Assembly: GCA_013398055.1 (NCBI GenBank)
Contig: VZRS01001510.1
Span: 597,656 to 661,655, forward strand
Reading direction: 5' to 3'
DNA: 64,000 nt
DNA from: Ifrita kowaldi
Taxonomy: Eukaryota; Chordata; Aves; Passeriformes; Cinclosomatidae
A program made the translations under genes and the position numbers. This document shows, one piece after another, positions 12,701 through 26,015 of this stretch; the first letter of the stretch is position 1; every line of letters starts with the position of its first letter. Below the pieces are notes generated by a model. The model ran no database searches. It was not told where the DNA came from and saw only the letters and a program-made list of their open reading frames with translations.

Positions 12701-15700
12701 TGGACTCAGCATGTTCTGCTAATACACACCTGATAAAAAGCATTTTTTTTCCTCCTCACTGCAAGCAATCAGTTTTATTAACATTGAACGATAATGTGGA
12801 ATGACTGTGAGGGAAAAAATGTTTAAAATAATAAAAAGAAACCCTGCAGGTGATCAAGATTGATTTTAATAAAAGCAACAGAAGAAATATATTTCTGGGA
12901 CATTTTCTGTCCCCCTCCTCTTTGGAGGGTAAGATGTGACGAGTCTGGTGTTGTCAGTCTTGCCAGCAGGAGGGCAGTGACAGGTTGAGCAGCGTGTCTG
13001 ACAGGACTGAAGTCAAATCTCCAAGAGAAGTAGTGCAGTGCAGAATGGCCAATATTACAGATTATGTGGGGGAGAAGGAATGTACAAGGGTTATTCAGGT
13101 ATCATTACACACGGCAAAAATAAACCCCGAAACAACAACCCACAAACAAATCAGGATGACAGCTCTGCAAAAAAGCAGCAAGAAATGAACTCCATCTGAT
13201 TCAAATCATACTGAATTACAAAGAAACATATCACTAGCAACAGACAAGCATTACATCTCACACTCAGTTAAGGGGGCAGATAGAGTAGCAAAGGGCTCAC
13301 ATACTTGCAAAAATACAAGTTTTGCTGACTTTAGATTATATTCAGGCTGAAAGTGATGGATGAAATCCAACATGATAACTTCTCAGCATTGCATTCTGCA
13401 GTGACCGCATAGCTCCTGCTCAGTGTTTGAGTCTCCAAGACTTATCAGGTAATGGCAGTGCCACTCCCACAACAATTACTCACTCAAGTAACAGCTACAT
13501 GGATGTGTAGCACATTAGATTTTCACAGTGTGTGGTATTTTTGCTATTATGGTGAAAAAATCAGCATTTGTGCTTAAAACCTTGAAGTTGCTTCTCTCAA
13601 CATGTTGTGTTAATCTTTTTTTTTTCTCCCACTTGTCTTCAGAAGCCATCTCCTCGTGCCACTCACTCCTCAGGTTGGCAGCAAACTGCCTGCTGAGCTA
13701 TGAAGTCCTGGAATTCTTGCTGTAGTTTTTATCAGTGTTCAGCAGCACATCATCTTATCTGACACACTTCTGTTGGAAAAAGAGAACTTGCAGGCTTTCC
13801 CAACTTTGCATCTTGCAGATTTGCCTGCCCTCTTAGGTTTTAATGGTCTTTTGGACTATTGTACATTGTCTGCACCAACTACGTGTTTTATTACAATCCC
13901 TATGACCCAAGAACAAATCTGGGAAGTTTCTGTCCTCAAAAGGGAGTAAGTGGGAAAAGGTTTCTTTGATATTGCGTCCTGTGAACATCCTATTTCTGCA
14001 AAATGAACATGAAGTGTCAGCATGGATCCCAATTCCAGAGATCAGCTAATCTAATCAGTCTAGTAGCTGGCCATTGGAATAATGGGATCCTAAGGGCAGA
14101 GCTGGGTGGAAAATGCTCAATGCCAACTTAATCATTAAAGAGGAAAAAAAACAGACAAAAAAAAAAAAAAGACAATTAAAATAAAAGAGAGTGACAGAAA
14201 GAGACCAAGAAGAAGTGACAGCAGATTTGGGCAGAAGAGGGGGATAAGTCCTATTTGCAAATGTTGATCACATTTGGTGATTAGTCTCAGCCAAGAAAAA
14301 TGAAGGACGGTTTTTTTGGTAAGATTTCAAAACAAATATGGATTTCTGTTCTAAGATAGGATATTTCTGTGGAAAAAGAGAGCTAAATAAAAAGACAATG
14401 AGAAAGGTCTAGCCTCAAATAGAAAATGGGAACTTAGTGTGAGGCTGAATGCAGTGTTTCAGTTCAGCATCTCCTCCCTGTTTCCCTCTCCCCCTTTTAC
14501 TTTAAATGTCATACACACAATGTTCTGTTTTATTTTCCTGTTCACATGTTTCTCCTGTTCAATTGTGTAAATAAAGAAAAAAAAACAGAGGAGCTGTTAT
14601 TCATAAAGCTCTGCTTAAGGGAGCTAGAGCTGGGCATGAGAGAGTTTTTCTCAAATGCATACCGAAGAACCATGGCTCGGTGCACTTCCAGGTAATCCAT
14701 GGGTGAATTCGGGAAGAGGGAGGAGAAGTCTGGAAAAAGAAGGAAAGGGAAGAAACTGCACTTCCCAGGCTTGTCTTGCATGGTCATCTGCCCAAAACAG
14801 GTAATACCCTGCCCCATGTTAGAGTGTGCTCACAGAGACAACTTTGTGAGCTCCCATGTGATGCACCTGTAAGAGGCCAGTAACGCTGGCTGTTTGGTGA
14901 CAGCAGATTTCACACGGCTGGTTTATGGCTTTCCCGCTCAGCAGTAACTTTGAATTTATCAGAACCAGCTATTCTACATATGAGGCTGACACTGCAATTT
15001 ATTGTATCCCACACATTATACCCAAGCATATGTCCCTATGTGAAATGCTGTTTTACTCATTCAGCATTCATGCGTGGATGATTTCTTGTGCCTCAAGTAT
15101 TTAATCTAATGGGCACTTTTAGTATACACAACTACAGGCACTAAGATTAAGGCTTTAAAATACTAGACCAATATATTACATAAATGAAAATCTCTTTGGC
15201 ACCCACAGATATAATACAGTATTTGGGCTTTCTTACCTTGAGTACAATTTCCATATACTCATAAAAAATTGATAGCACTTCTCATTATCCATTCCCCTCT
15301 ACTCAGCCTGCCCACCCTTCTCTCCCACATCACAGCCGCCACCTCCAATTCCCCAGTCCTGCACATCAGTCTTATGGTCATCTCCAGGGGTGCCTGAGGC
15401 ACCTCTTTCAGGCTCTACAAGGAGGCCACTGCTCTCTGTAATCCATAAGAGCGTAACAGAGAGCCCACCTCTTCCCTTTGAGTCAAGAAATTGAGACACA
15501 CACTCATTCCCAAACATGAGATGCAAAGAAAGCTTTCCACAGCCACAAAAGTCTTTAAGGTGTTTGCAGCACAGCACTAGGTTTCTCAGAAACCTGCTTT
15601 TCTGAGACATCACTCAAGCAACAGCTCAGGTTCTGGCCATCCTGTTGTTCAGGCATCAGCACAATAGTTCATTCCTAGTATTTGGGGGGGGTATATTATT

Positions 15701-16484
15701 CCCATTTTATAAAAGGCTTATCCATTCTACAATTGAATTAATAAGAGAAAAAGCTTTAGGAATAATGTGTATCTAATTATTAATGTACTATAGAACTTAG
15801 CTTTTATATTGCAATTTATATTGCAATTACCTTCTTTGTGATATAAAGCAGAACAATACAGAGGAAGAACTTCTTTATTAATGCCTAATAGCATGGTAAT
15901 TTAAAATATTCGAGTTTCTTTAATAAGGTGCTGTATGAATGTTACCTAATTTGACAAGATTAATTATACAATTAATTTGAGACTGCTCTCAATTAAATTA
16001 GTAAAAATTCTTAAGAATACAGGAACCTAACATGAAGTGAGATACCTATTAAACAGGGTATTAATTAGACAGAGATGAAATAATGCATGCTTTGTTAATA
16101 TAAAGGGCATTGAGGAGTTGGTAAAGATGTATTATTTCATTACTTTAATAAAATAAAGGCAGTCCAGGCACAAAACAATACTTCAGAAGATTGTGTAATA
16201 GAAGTCAGTGTTAGTTCTGCTACAAGGACTGAGGAGGCTGATTCTCACCTCAGGTCAGATTTATTCCAAGTCGTTTGATCCTGTAGAACTACTTGAATGT
16301 TATCGCAGGGTAAATCCATGTATAGTCCCAATGGAGCCATGGGAAATGGAGGTGGAGGTCAGTCATGGATTAGATAATATGCACCAGCTAAATTTGTACT
16401 AAAAAAATGAAAAAGAATGATGCATCACAGCATCATAAGTTCATAAAATGAAACAGATTAGAGTTCAGAATACAAATGGAAGGA
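9767..16484. other. Unannotated AT-rich DNA
   Basis: No gene is supported. A 14-base A-run lies at 14157-14170 and an eight-base G-run at 15684-15691. The stretch 15700-16180 is very AT-rich with many TAATTA words and one local repeat of TTTATATTGCAA near 15800-15825. The open frames here are short and have no recognisable domains. Confidence 0.55.
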
Positions 16485-17270
16485 AACAAGGCAAAAGGCA
16501 GGGTCATAACCATGGACTTCAGGAGGGAGGACTTGGTTCATGGACCTGCTTGGAAGCATCCCAAGGAAATAGTCCCAGAGAGAAGAGGGGCCCAGGAGAC
16601 CTAACTGATTTTCAAGAGCTACATCTTCTAATACCTAGAATAGTCCATTCTGCCCTGTGGACCAAAGGTGATAGGAGGTCTGCAGGGATGAACAAGCTGC
16701 TCCTGACAAAAACACAACACAACAAGGAAGTGTAAAAGGGATGGAAAACAGGGGTCAAGCAACCCCTGAGGAATAAAGCCACTATGTATGTATGCAGCAA
16801 TGAGATTACAAAAGCCAGAGACCACAGGGATCTTAGTCAGGAAAATTACAGGAAGGGCAACAAGAAAAACTGATACAGGTACAACGGCTGCAAAAGGAAT
16901 ACTATGGAATATGTGAGCCTGCTGCTGAATGGGAATGTGGATCTTTACAAAAAGCCACAAAGAAGCTCAAGTTCACCATGACTTCTGCATTTCTTTTTAC
17001 TGCTTGTATCCAATATCCCACACACTGGAGGGCAGGAGGACGCTCCAGAAAAGGAAAACTTATTCTTTGCGAAGGAGGTGGGGAACACTGAGACAAATGA
17101 GATACACATGTCCCTGGGACCTGATGGGAGGCACCCACAGGTGCACAGGGAGCTGACCAGTGTCATTGTGAGGCCAGTCTTGATCATCTTTGAAAGATCA
17201 TGGTGATCAGGGGAGGTTTCCATCTTAAGGGAAAGGCAACAGTGGGTGCTAATGTTTTGAAAGGGTGGAT
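16485..17270 (+). mobile_element. CR1 LINE fragment, ORF2 linker and start of reverse transcriptase
   Basis: This is a second, independent CR1 ORF2 remnant in the plus orientation. It begins with a segment reading TMDFRREDLVH-like in mixed frames. REKRGPGD follows, then the MNKLLL segment near 16690, then the GNKKN-like segment near 16860. The start of the reverse transcriptase follows with LGPDG at 17114-17128 and IIFERSW near 17180-17200. A stop immediately follows the Trp, and several frameshifts lie upstream. These segments occur in the order expected for the stretch between the endonuclease and reverse-transcriptase domains of CR1. Similarity fades after about 17270, before the catalytic boxes. 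The copy is dead and truncated at both ends. It overlaps only slightly with the portion kept in the 281-1285 copy. Confidence 0.9.
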
Positions 17271-18409
17271 CACTTTTCTTCCATTCTGAGATGGCATACA
17301 GAGTGTATTTCAGACATGAATTCTTGCTCACAGCCTCCATTGTATTAATCACAACAAAGTTCTTGTGAGACGGAGAAGCTCTGTTGAGCACTTCTTCCTT
17401 TCAGGGAAACTAACTTCAAATGGCCTGCCTGAGGTCAGAGATGAAATCTACTTTACTTGAACTCAGTCCTGCTGAGTATTAGGCTGTCACTCTTCCCTAG
17501 AGAGTTGTTCATATTTCCACCATGTTCAGCTTATAAGGACAATAAAGTTTCTGCAAAATATTTTTACAGCACTCTACTGTATGAATGCGATCAAATTTGT
17601 ACCCATCCAGAGTGGTCTTTCTCTCATCTGGCTTCAGACTTCCACAATGTGGACATCAACATTCAAGCTAGTCACTCTGTGATCCCTTTGTAGATAAAGG
17701 AGGAAAGCAGACTCTGTTAGATGTGCATTTCCAGATCTGTTAGATATGTGTTTAGGAGGTCATGTTTCGTATTCTGGAACTGCCTATATCTGTGCAAAAA
17801 GGGAGCTTAGCATGACTAGCTCAGAAGAATTTAATCCCAAGGATCTCAGACAAAATATGTTAGTTCATTTTGTCTGGGAAACAGAGTACATGATATCACT
17901 GATATGACCAATAAGAACAGAACCTATTGCAAATGTCAAATATTTGGAAGCTATCCACAGAGTGACCTTTACTGAGATATTCTTCAAATAAACTGCAACA
18001 GCAAATAAAATCAAAACAGGCATTCCAAGAACAGGAAGAATCTTGATTATTAGATATTATAGCTCCTTCATGTGAACTCCAACCTTCTCTCTGTTTCAAA
18101 CGTAGTCAGACAACATGAGTTTAGGTATTTGAATCCAACCAAAACAGTACTAGTTTTTACTATTAGTACTAGCAGTATACTATGTGTGCATGGTATTGTC
18201 ATAGACTCTTCTATGTTATGAGAAGCTAGTCACAATTACTTTGAAGAGATTTTAAGGAATCGCTGTATATGTGCTGAATTGGCTTACTATATAAATTAGA
18301 CTTAAAATGCAGTACAGTTAGACAAACGTAAACCCAAAGGTTTAAGAGATTTGAAACTTTCAAGGTTCCAAGTTTACCTTAAATTTCTCATTTATAGAAA
18401 TGTGAGTTT

Positions 18410-18432
18410 AAAATGCTTCTCTGAAGCATTTT
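18410..18432. repeat. Perfect 10-bp inverted repeat, 3-base loop
   Basis: AAAATGCTTC is followed by TCT and then GAAGCATTTT. It would fold as a tight hairpin followed by a T-run. It resembles a bacterial terminator only by coincidence, because the surroundings are eukaryotic. Confidence 0.7.
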
Positions 18433-21138
18433 TTTATTTAGCAGAAACATGAAAAGTTTTATTATCTTAGAATGAAACACAACCAGCTCACTGATTCAGA
18501 CTAACACCTTATGACACATAAGATACATTCAAACTACTGCCTTCCAGTGTTTAAACCAGTGCAAATTTATTTATGAAAAAAGAATTGTTCTGTTTCTTAG
18601 CAAAGCAGTTTTGTTGCTACATGATTTGCTGCACTGGTTTGATAGATAGTCCATCATCATAGCTTCAGCCTTTCTAACATGACATCTCAGAAATACAGTG
18701 AAAATATCGGGAAAACAGCCTTTTCTGTGCATAGAGTGACAGCAATTCCCATTCCTATCACTGTCTGTTGAGTGCCCAAATATAAATGTCACCCAAGCAC
18801 GGTGTTCCTAAGAAGTGTCTTCAAAACCATAAAAGGGATTCTGCAAAGCTTCATCTCTTTGACCTGACTGCAAGAAACTTGGAGTAGATGATTGAAGAGA
18901 GCATGGCTAGAGGCAGGCATTCAAACCAATTGTTCTGCTGTGTCAGAACAAGGGCAGAAGGGATGACACATTCAAAGGGTCCATTTTGAATACCTTAAAA
19001 TCTCAACAACAGAGGGTAAGAATCCAAGTTTTTCTAGCTTCCAAAAGCAGTGATACCCATCCATGCCAATTAAAAAAAAAAAAAGGAAAAAAAAGGATGC
19101 ATTTATAGCACTCCTCAACCCACCCAGGACTTCCCTCCTTCATCATCTTTATCCTGTTTTGCAGGCCAAAGGCTTTGCATGAAAACATTTAAGTTTGTTG
19201 TATTTTGACTTGAAATGACAAACCTGTGTCTGTGACAAATCCACTATGCACCAGAGATAGCCACAGGTTCCTCTTACTCTGCTCTTGTGTGAAACACTTA
19301 ACTAGATCTCTCTGCTCAGTAGTGAGAGTGTGGGGCAAAGCAGAGAGCTGGTGTGCCCAAACTCACATCATCAGACCAAGAGAACAACCTGAAGTTTGTT
19401 TCAATGTTGTCAGTCAGAGATGGGGGCAATTCTAAACTAAATGAGAACTCGCTAGCCATAACTACGCCATGGGATGAGAAATGAGCTTGAAAACAGACAT
19501 TTAAATGGCAGAGCTGTCAACCTTCCTGGCACAGTTTTCATGCAATACCTTTCCCTTTCCATGAAAGTCCTGCTTATTCACTTTTCTCCAGTTTAGAAAA
19601 AGATCAAGTGTCCACAGGTGTACCCCAAAAGCTGCGATCTACTCATTCCTACATTTCTACAAGTTATGTCTAACCTTACATTTGGCTCAAACAGCTGTCA
19701 CTTCAGAGAAATGTGTGAAAGGAACCAGACTGTGTCTCCAACTACCGTCTACAGAGTATAGCAAATACCACTGCAGAACTCATCTTCCTGCTTTGACAAG
19801 TGTAGTTAATGAAGTGCAGGCCAAAATCTTGCAGTAAGTTGCTTTATACATATCCTGTACCACTTAGTTTCAAAACAGAGATTTTACTTGCAGGGAAAAC
19901 TTCCACTTGGGAACGTGTTGCCAGTCAGCCTAGCAACATGCCCCTCAATCTGGAGCATGTGTGGTCTCCAAAGGCAGCGCTTTGGGACTGTCTGTCAAAA
20001 CAGCAGCATCCCATTCAAGAGACAAAGTGTTAAAGTAATCTCATGTCTTTTACAGAGTTATGTTCAAGCTAGGACTTTTCTTTTAATGAAGCTTGCTGAT
20101 CAAGGTTATCAAGTCAGGCAGTCAATAGCACTGAACCCTTTTATCAGCTCTTCTTGGTAATTATAAATTATTTGCCATTAGACAGTATGCTAATTCTCAG
20201 ACTCCTACAAAGAGCTTAATCAATTGAGTGCATTTTATTATTTTCTAGTCTAAACATCATGGACTCATCATATAAAGTATCCAATAACACTTAATTATTC
20301 TAGATAGTTAAACTGATGCTAAACCAATCAGAAATTATATTTGAATTTATTAGTCTTACTGCATTATTTAGCCAGCACAATGGAACAACAGAAACAAAAT
20401 ACACCCAAGAGGTGAAGTGCGAACTGAGCAAGGAATGAGGCTCTGAAGTTAGTGCATAGAAAAATGAAACAAAATGTGTGATTAACTTTCAGAAGGGAGA
20501 GGGCAGGAAAAGTAAAACAGGCAGATCTGTACTATGCATTCTCCTTTGGGTCATATTATTGCTAATTTAGACCAGCACAGGCATGTTAACCCTGAGAGAC
20601 ATTTCTGTATCTGAGGTTGGCTTCCTCACATCAAAGCCTTTCCAGTTATTGTCCTGCAGTTTTAGGAACAGATCCAACAAAGGTACCTAATATCTATCCA
20701 AGGGCAGGCTTTTGAATTCAGACCTCTGATTCTGAAAATGCTGTCCAACTTTAACCTAACTCTTGCCCCATCTCTCCTCTTCTCCCCGTCTTCCTAGACT
20801 TTGCAAATGACCTAAAAAACCTTTTTTGCTGAGAGTATCTGTTACAAAAATAATTGTTAGTCCAAGTGGCTGCCTCCTACCTAAGCATTTTCTTACAGAT
20901 GCAGTAATCTGCCATTTAAGTTACCTCTGCTTTGTCTGGCTGGCACAAAGCATTTGTGTAGCTCCTCACTGGAGCCCCACGTGCAAGCAGATGATAGGTG
21001 TTATTGTGAACCACAACTGAAAATGTTTTCCACAGCCCTATCTTTCCCATGAAACCCTGGCAGCATGATAAAAAAGCATCATGTTGAATTCCTTCTGGAG
21101 TCCTTATTATCCTCCTGCCAACAGCCTGCTCAGTCTTT

Positions 21139-21158
21139 AAAAAAAAAAAAAAAAAAAT
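21139..21158. repeat. 20-base poly(A) run
   Basis: This is an uninterrupted A homopolymer followed by a further A-rich stretch. No upstream retrocopy or target-site duplication is recognised. Confidence 0.85.
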
Positions 21159-24100
21159 TAAAAACAAAAAGCCAAGAAGAAGCAAAACCACAAACCTCCA
21201 TAGGTCCAAAAAAAGAATATTTGTTTAAATAGTGAGCAATAGCAGTGTGTAATGCTTCACCTTTCCCTTTTTGCCTGCATTAGCACAGCCTCTGAATCAG
21301 GAAGCATTTTGGCATAAGTAGATACGGCCTTAAAAAAGAATCTCCCACACAGGAAAAGACTCATTCTGGGCGACCAGAGCTGGCTGCCCCTCTGGGAAAG
21401 CATACCCTTTAATTTAAGCTGAGGCTACTTTTAGCTTCTGTATGTGTAATTTAAGACTGCATTTGCTTTTAAGTGAGTTGCAACATGTTCTTTTAACTGG
21501 GTAATGGACCAGGCTGCAGACTCTTCCACTGCTGAGATGTGGCTCTAAACAAAACTGAAAGAACTGCCCTATGGGGTCAGACCAGAATTTCGTTTAACTT
21601 AATATCCTGCCAGTAGCTGCCTGGTGAAAGAATATAAAAGCCACAGCAAAAAGGACTGAGTGATTCTCTCCTCTGCAAATTGTCCCAGCTCCTGGCAATC
21701 AGCAGCTTAAAAGCACTGCTGAAATTAGCTAACAAAGTTGACACTGACACATAGATTTCAGATCCAGAGACCTTTTCCAAAGTTGTTCCCACCTATACCA
21801 TTTGTCAAGTAGCAAACAAACCCTTCCATCGTCATCACTGACTTGTGAGAAGGTGGAGTGAAAGTAGAATGGTGCTGATAATCCCATCATCAGCATTCAA
21901 CAGGGACTGTCCTGCATATATGTATGTATAGAAGGAGATGAAAAGTACAAAAAGCAGAACAGCTAAATCTAAATCTTTGGATAGTAAGGGAGTATACTAA
22001 ATTCACTAAAAATGCCTCTAAAATATAGAGCAACTCCTTTTATCATTACATGTTATTTGAATCACTGCAGTTTTGAACATTCAGTAGTTTTGTAGCAATT
22101 TTTTTTTACAGTCAATGCATTTGACCCTCTTATTTCTTGCCATTTTTAATGCATGCATGCCTGCTTATACCATAAGAACTTCTTATTCATTCTATTTAAA
22201 TATGAACTGAAGATACTGAAAGATACTTTTGCAATACAGGCAAAGCATAGAACACATATGGTCCCAGATTTGCTTAGAAATTCCTGTCTAAAGCCATTTT
22301 GGTCTGCTCTCTCTGCTACTAAAGTGTAAACAGCACCGTAAGAATCAATCCTGCACACCCCTGTCACACCACTGGCTGCTCAATCTTTGTTGTCCACAGC
22401 TCCTTAGAGAGGAGTTTCTCCACTGTCTGCACTGACATGCATAGTGCAGCCAGCCCAGGGCTCCCCACGCAGACACTAATGCACCATAGCGGCACTGTTA
22501 CTTTTATTTACTTACAGAATATGAAGCTTGATACAATACTAAACAAAACAGACATGCTCCTGCCCCAAGGAGCTTCTATGCTTTCAGGTCTACCCACTCC
22601 GGTGCCACAAAACAAGCCTCTGGAGCACCCTTGAACTTTCAGTTTCTGCTTGAGAAGGTGGCAAGTCCATCCAGAAATGTCTGTGCCAATATGACACAGT
22701 ATTATCCTACAAATGTCTGTCACTGTCCTTTTGCTGGCACAGGCCGATGGAACACTTTTCATTGAGTTCAGCACAAAAGTCAGGTGTAAAACCCACCCTC
22801 AAAAACTGGCCAGGCACAGCTGGGGAAGGAAGAGATAAGTTATTTAGTTCAACTGGTGTCCACAAAAATATGTGAAAAAGCATTGACATTAACCTGGGAG
22901 AAAACATGCACTACCTTTTCCAAAAACATGATTTGAGTCTTAGACCACTGTAATTTTCAGCAAATGGGTTTCACACAAGCTACCAAAAAAAAAAAAAAAT
23001 CACTTCCAAAGTTAAGCTAAATTTTAGGAGAGAGCTGAGGACTGTTTCTGATTGCTAAGGAGTAGTACAAATTAGGAGGACCTAAAGCTGGAGCAGATGT
23101 CTCCCAGATGTCAGCTGAAAGAGAAACATGTCTCTATGCCCCCTCCACGTGCTGGGTGTGCACAAAGGAGCAGACCTAGCAGTGGGGACCAGACTCAAAA
23201 TCTCTGAGTGCCCAAACCTCTCCCTCTCTGTTTGCCTTTGAAATGAGGCACAGGGACTCAGAAATAATCTCCAGTATTACTCTGGGAAAATGTGTGCTGT
23301 GGATGTCATGAAAGGGAAGAGTGAATCAAGAGCTGAGGGTGAGGAAGATGAAGTTCTCTTTTTATCCCCTGTAAATCTGCACCTGCCAGGGGGATTCGAT
23401 CTGCAGACACAGCACAGGTGAAGGAGCAAGTAGGCTGCAAAACATACATCACAAAATGATCGCATTGCATATTACATAAGTTTCATCACTTAGCACATGA
23501 ACATTTCCACCTTTCAAGCAAGTAGTTAAACATAGAAAGAATTATAGCTCTTCTTCGGAAATTCTCTGGCTATAGGAAATTAAAAGTAGTATCATGTTTT
23601 AGAGTTTGGAAAGCAGAAGTTAAGGGATAGACACTGGATAAATATTAAAGTCTATATTTTGGTGAATAAAAGGCTGCCATACAGCAGCTCACACCTCCTC
23701 TCCTAATAATAAGTTTTCTTTCATAGGTGTGCACTCTGTAGCCATGAATAAGAGTCAAAATGGGGAGGAGTTCTTTGGATCATGACAGTGAAGACAGGGG
23801 AGTGTGTCCCTCATAACTGGTCAGTTAGATTTCTTTAAAATGTTGCAGATAACTTTGAGGATGAGGCCATGAAGGCCCCTAAAGACGTCCATCTTTACAG
23901 GCCACCGATGAGTTTTCTGAAGCTGTATGGTATTATTTATGCAGCCCTATGCTGGACATTCATAGGGCTTTAACAAAGTTTTGGTTAATGCATTAGGATG
24001 ATCAAAGCATCAAGAGGACCCCCCTTAGTGATAGTTTTTCCTTTTACACCAAATTCTTGTTGGGTATCAAATATCAAATGGATTATCATAGACAGTAAGG

Positions 24101-25308
24101 TCATATATACTAGTGATAAGTCCAGAGGTAATTTCATTTCCAAGCAATAAAGATAAAATCAGGATTTTTGCCTTTATTTGTTTCTTGGAAGTCTTCTTAA
24201 CAGTAGTGATACCTTGGACACCAGCTCCTCCCTTACTCACAGAGCACAGTGTGAACACTGCTCCCCTGTGCCTATGGCAATATAACCCACTATGCATTAA
24301 GGAGGGAGACCCATCACTGAAAATATGAAAATTCTCCAGCACCGAGGAAAAAAAGCGTCACTCTATGACATGATATCACCTTGTCCTTTGTACAATTACA
24401 GACACTTGTTCAGTCTAATTTTAGCCCTCCATAGAGTGGCTTGCATTACCAACAAAACATGCATACATCTTTTATGCCCACCATCTCCTCACACCACTGG
24501 GAGCTGGATAGTCATTAAAAACCCTATCTAAGCAAGGGAGAAACAGCAACGAATGCAGAGCATCATATTGCATAATTCTTGTCTTTTCATCCCATGTTTA
24601 TGCTAGCAAGGTATGACACTGCTTTTTACATACAATTGCAACTTTTTGTTCTGGTTATTCATGCTTTGGAGAATGCTGCTTTAGGCAGTCAATAGCAATT
24701 ATACTTGGTGAAAAGAACATACAATACAAATTAGAGCAATATAGATTTTCCCCCCCGTTACTTTAATGTTTAGTTACCCTGTTAGATTTAAACTGAGTAC
24801 ATAATGTTTAAGAAATTACTTTCACTAAAACCCATTAACTGACACTTAGAAATAGCATTTTAATCCAAAGGAGTGCAGCAAAACATTACTGCAATTAATA
24901 GGTACGTTGGAGCAGTGAAAAATCCACTCTAAACCAAAGTGTATTCATGGTGGCAGGTTGTTTATATCCAATACTTAAAAGCATCTTCCAAACTGAGGGC
25001 AAGAACCTTAGCCAGTGAAAGCAATGGAGTCACTCCCATTTACATTCTGTGAGGGCTTGGCCCTGTGACTTAAGCCCATATTTCATTGCCTTGGCAAAAC
25101 TCACCACTTGCTCGTGACTGGGCACAGGATGAGGAAGAGGTTTAGGGCACAGGATTTATGGAGCCAAGTGCCAGCTGAGTGAGGAGCAGGAGAAGCTGGC
25201 CCAGGGCTGATGCTCATGGTTACTCATAGTCTTCCTCTTCCCATCTGCATCTACTCCTGGCAAAGACAGCATCTTCTTCCTCCTGCTTTTTTCTTCCTTG
25301 CTTCTTAG

Positions 25309-25386
25309 TGTGGACAGCAGCAGGGGTGACAGTCCCACATGTCCTCTGCAGAGGCTGGACACTTGAACCAGGACTTTGTGATGCAG
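25309..25386 (+). other. Exon-like block, 78 nt, unproven
   Basis: A long pyrimidine tract (about 25279-25306) ends in CTTCTTAG. After 78 nt comes CAG followed by GTGAGT, a consensus donor at 25387. The block length is a multiple of three. Only one frame is open: the frame beginning with Trp at 25311 (WTAAGVTVPHVLCRG), which continues through the donor. The other two frames have stops. No protein family is recognised, and no partner exon is identified. It could be an internal coding exon, a non-coding RNA exon or chance. Confidence 0.25.
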
Positions 25387-25700
25387 GTGAGTTTGAGTGG
25401 AACCTTGTATCTTCATGGCAACCTCTCTGTCTGGACACTGTTTTATTAAACTCTTTTAAAGATGCAATTAGTCAAAATTTCTTTTCCTGTATAACTGTCA
25501 CATATGAATATTTCTCTAGTATTGCCCAGAGCACAAGCATTTCTTTTGCCAATAGCTGCAGATGATGCTTTGTTTGCAAGGACAGGAGTAAAGGTTTCTA
25601 GGAATCATAGCTAAAGCTCATGTGCTTGACCAGTAGTTTAGTTTTTTATGATGTGTGAGAATGAGGTGTGCTTCTCTCCTTCATCTCTGTTCTGAATTTT
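25387..25700. other. Unannotated spacer before the minus-strand LTR
   Basis: Nothing is recognised between the exon-like block and the LTR. If the exon-like block is real, this would be intron sequence. Confidence 0.5.
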
Positions 25701-25820
25701 TGTATTGATTTAACCCCAGCCAAGTACCACATAACTGCTCACTCACTCCTCCAGCATAAGGACTGGGCAGAGAATTGGAAGGGTAAAAGGTAGAAAACTC
25801 ATGGGTTGAGATAAAGACAA

Positions 25821-25826
25821 TTTAAT
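25821..25826 (-). promoter_or_regulatory. Polyadenylation signal in the minus-strand LTR
   Basis: ATTAAA on the minus strand lies about 180 bp downstream of the LTR TATA-like box and marks the probable end of the R region. Confidence 0.6.
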
Positions 25827-26006
25827 AGGGAAAGCAAAGGCCGTGCACACAAGCAAAGTAAAACAAGGCATTAACTTCCTGCTTCCCATGGGCAAGGAAG
25901 TGTTCAGCCATCCCCAACAGAGCAGGGCCCCATCACGCATAACGGTGACTTGGGAAGACAAACACCATCACTTCAAATGTCCCCCCTTTTCTCCTTCTTC
26001 CCCTCA

Positions 26007-26015
26007 CTTTATATT
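26007..26015 (-). promoter_or_regulatory. TATA-like box of the minus-strand LTR
   Basis: AATATAAAG on the minus strand lies at the position expected for the U3 promoter. If still active it would drive transcription leftward, toward the exon-like block at 25.3 kb. Confidence 0.6.

Larger units (their letters stand above)
17271..25300. other. Unannotated AT-rich DNA
   Basis: No gene is supported. It holds a small hairpin (18410-18432), A-runs at 19072-19084 and 21139-21158 and near 22985-23000, and two near copies of CTGTTAGATRTG near 17715-17755. The blocks at 20060-20390 and 24560-24930 have the balanced, TAAT-rich look of conserved non-coding DNA, but this is inference only. Confidence 0.5.

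Noticed and set aside
20115..24705. Shared word GGCAGTCAATAGCA near 20117 and 24689
   Set aside because: A single 14-base match without further similarity in the flanks does not show a repeat family.
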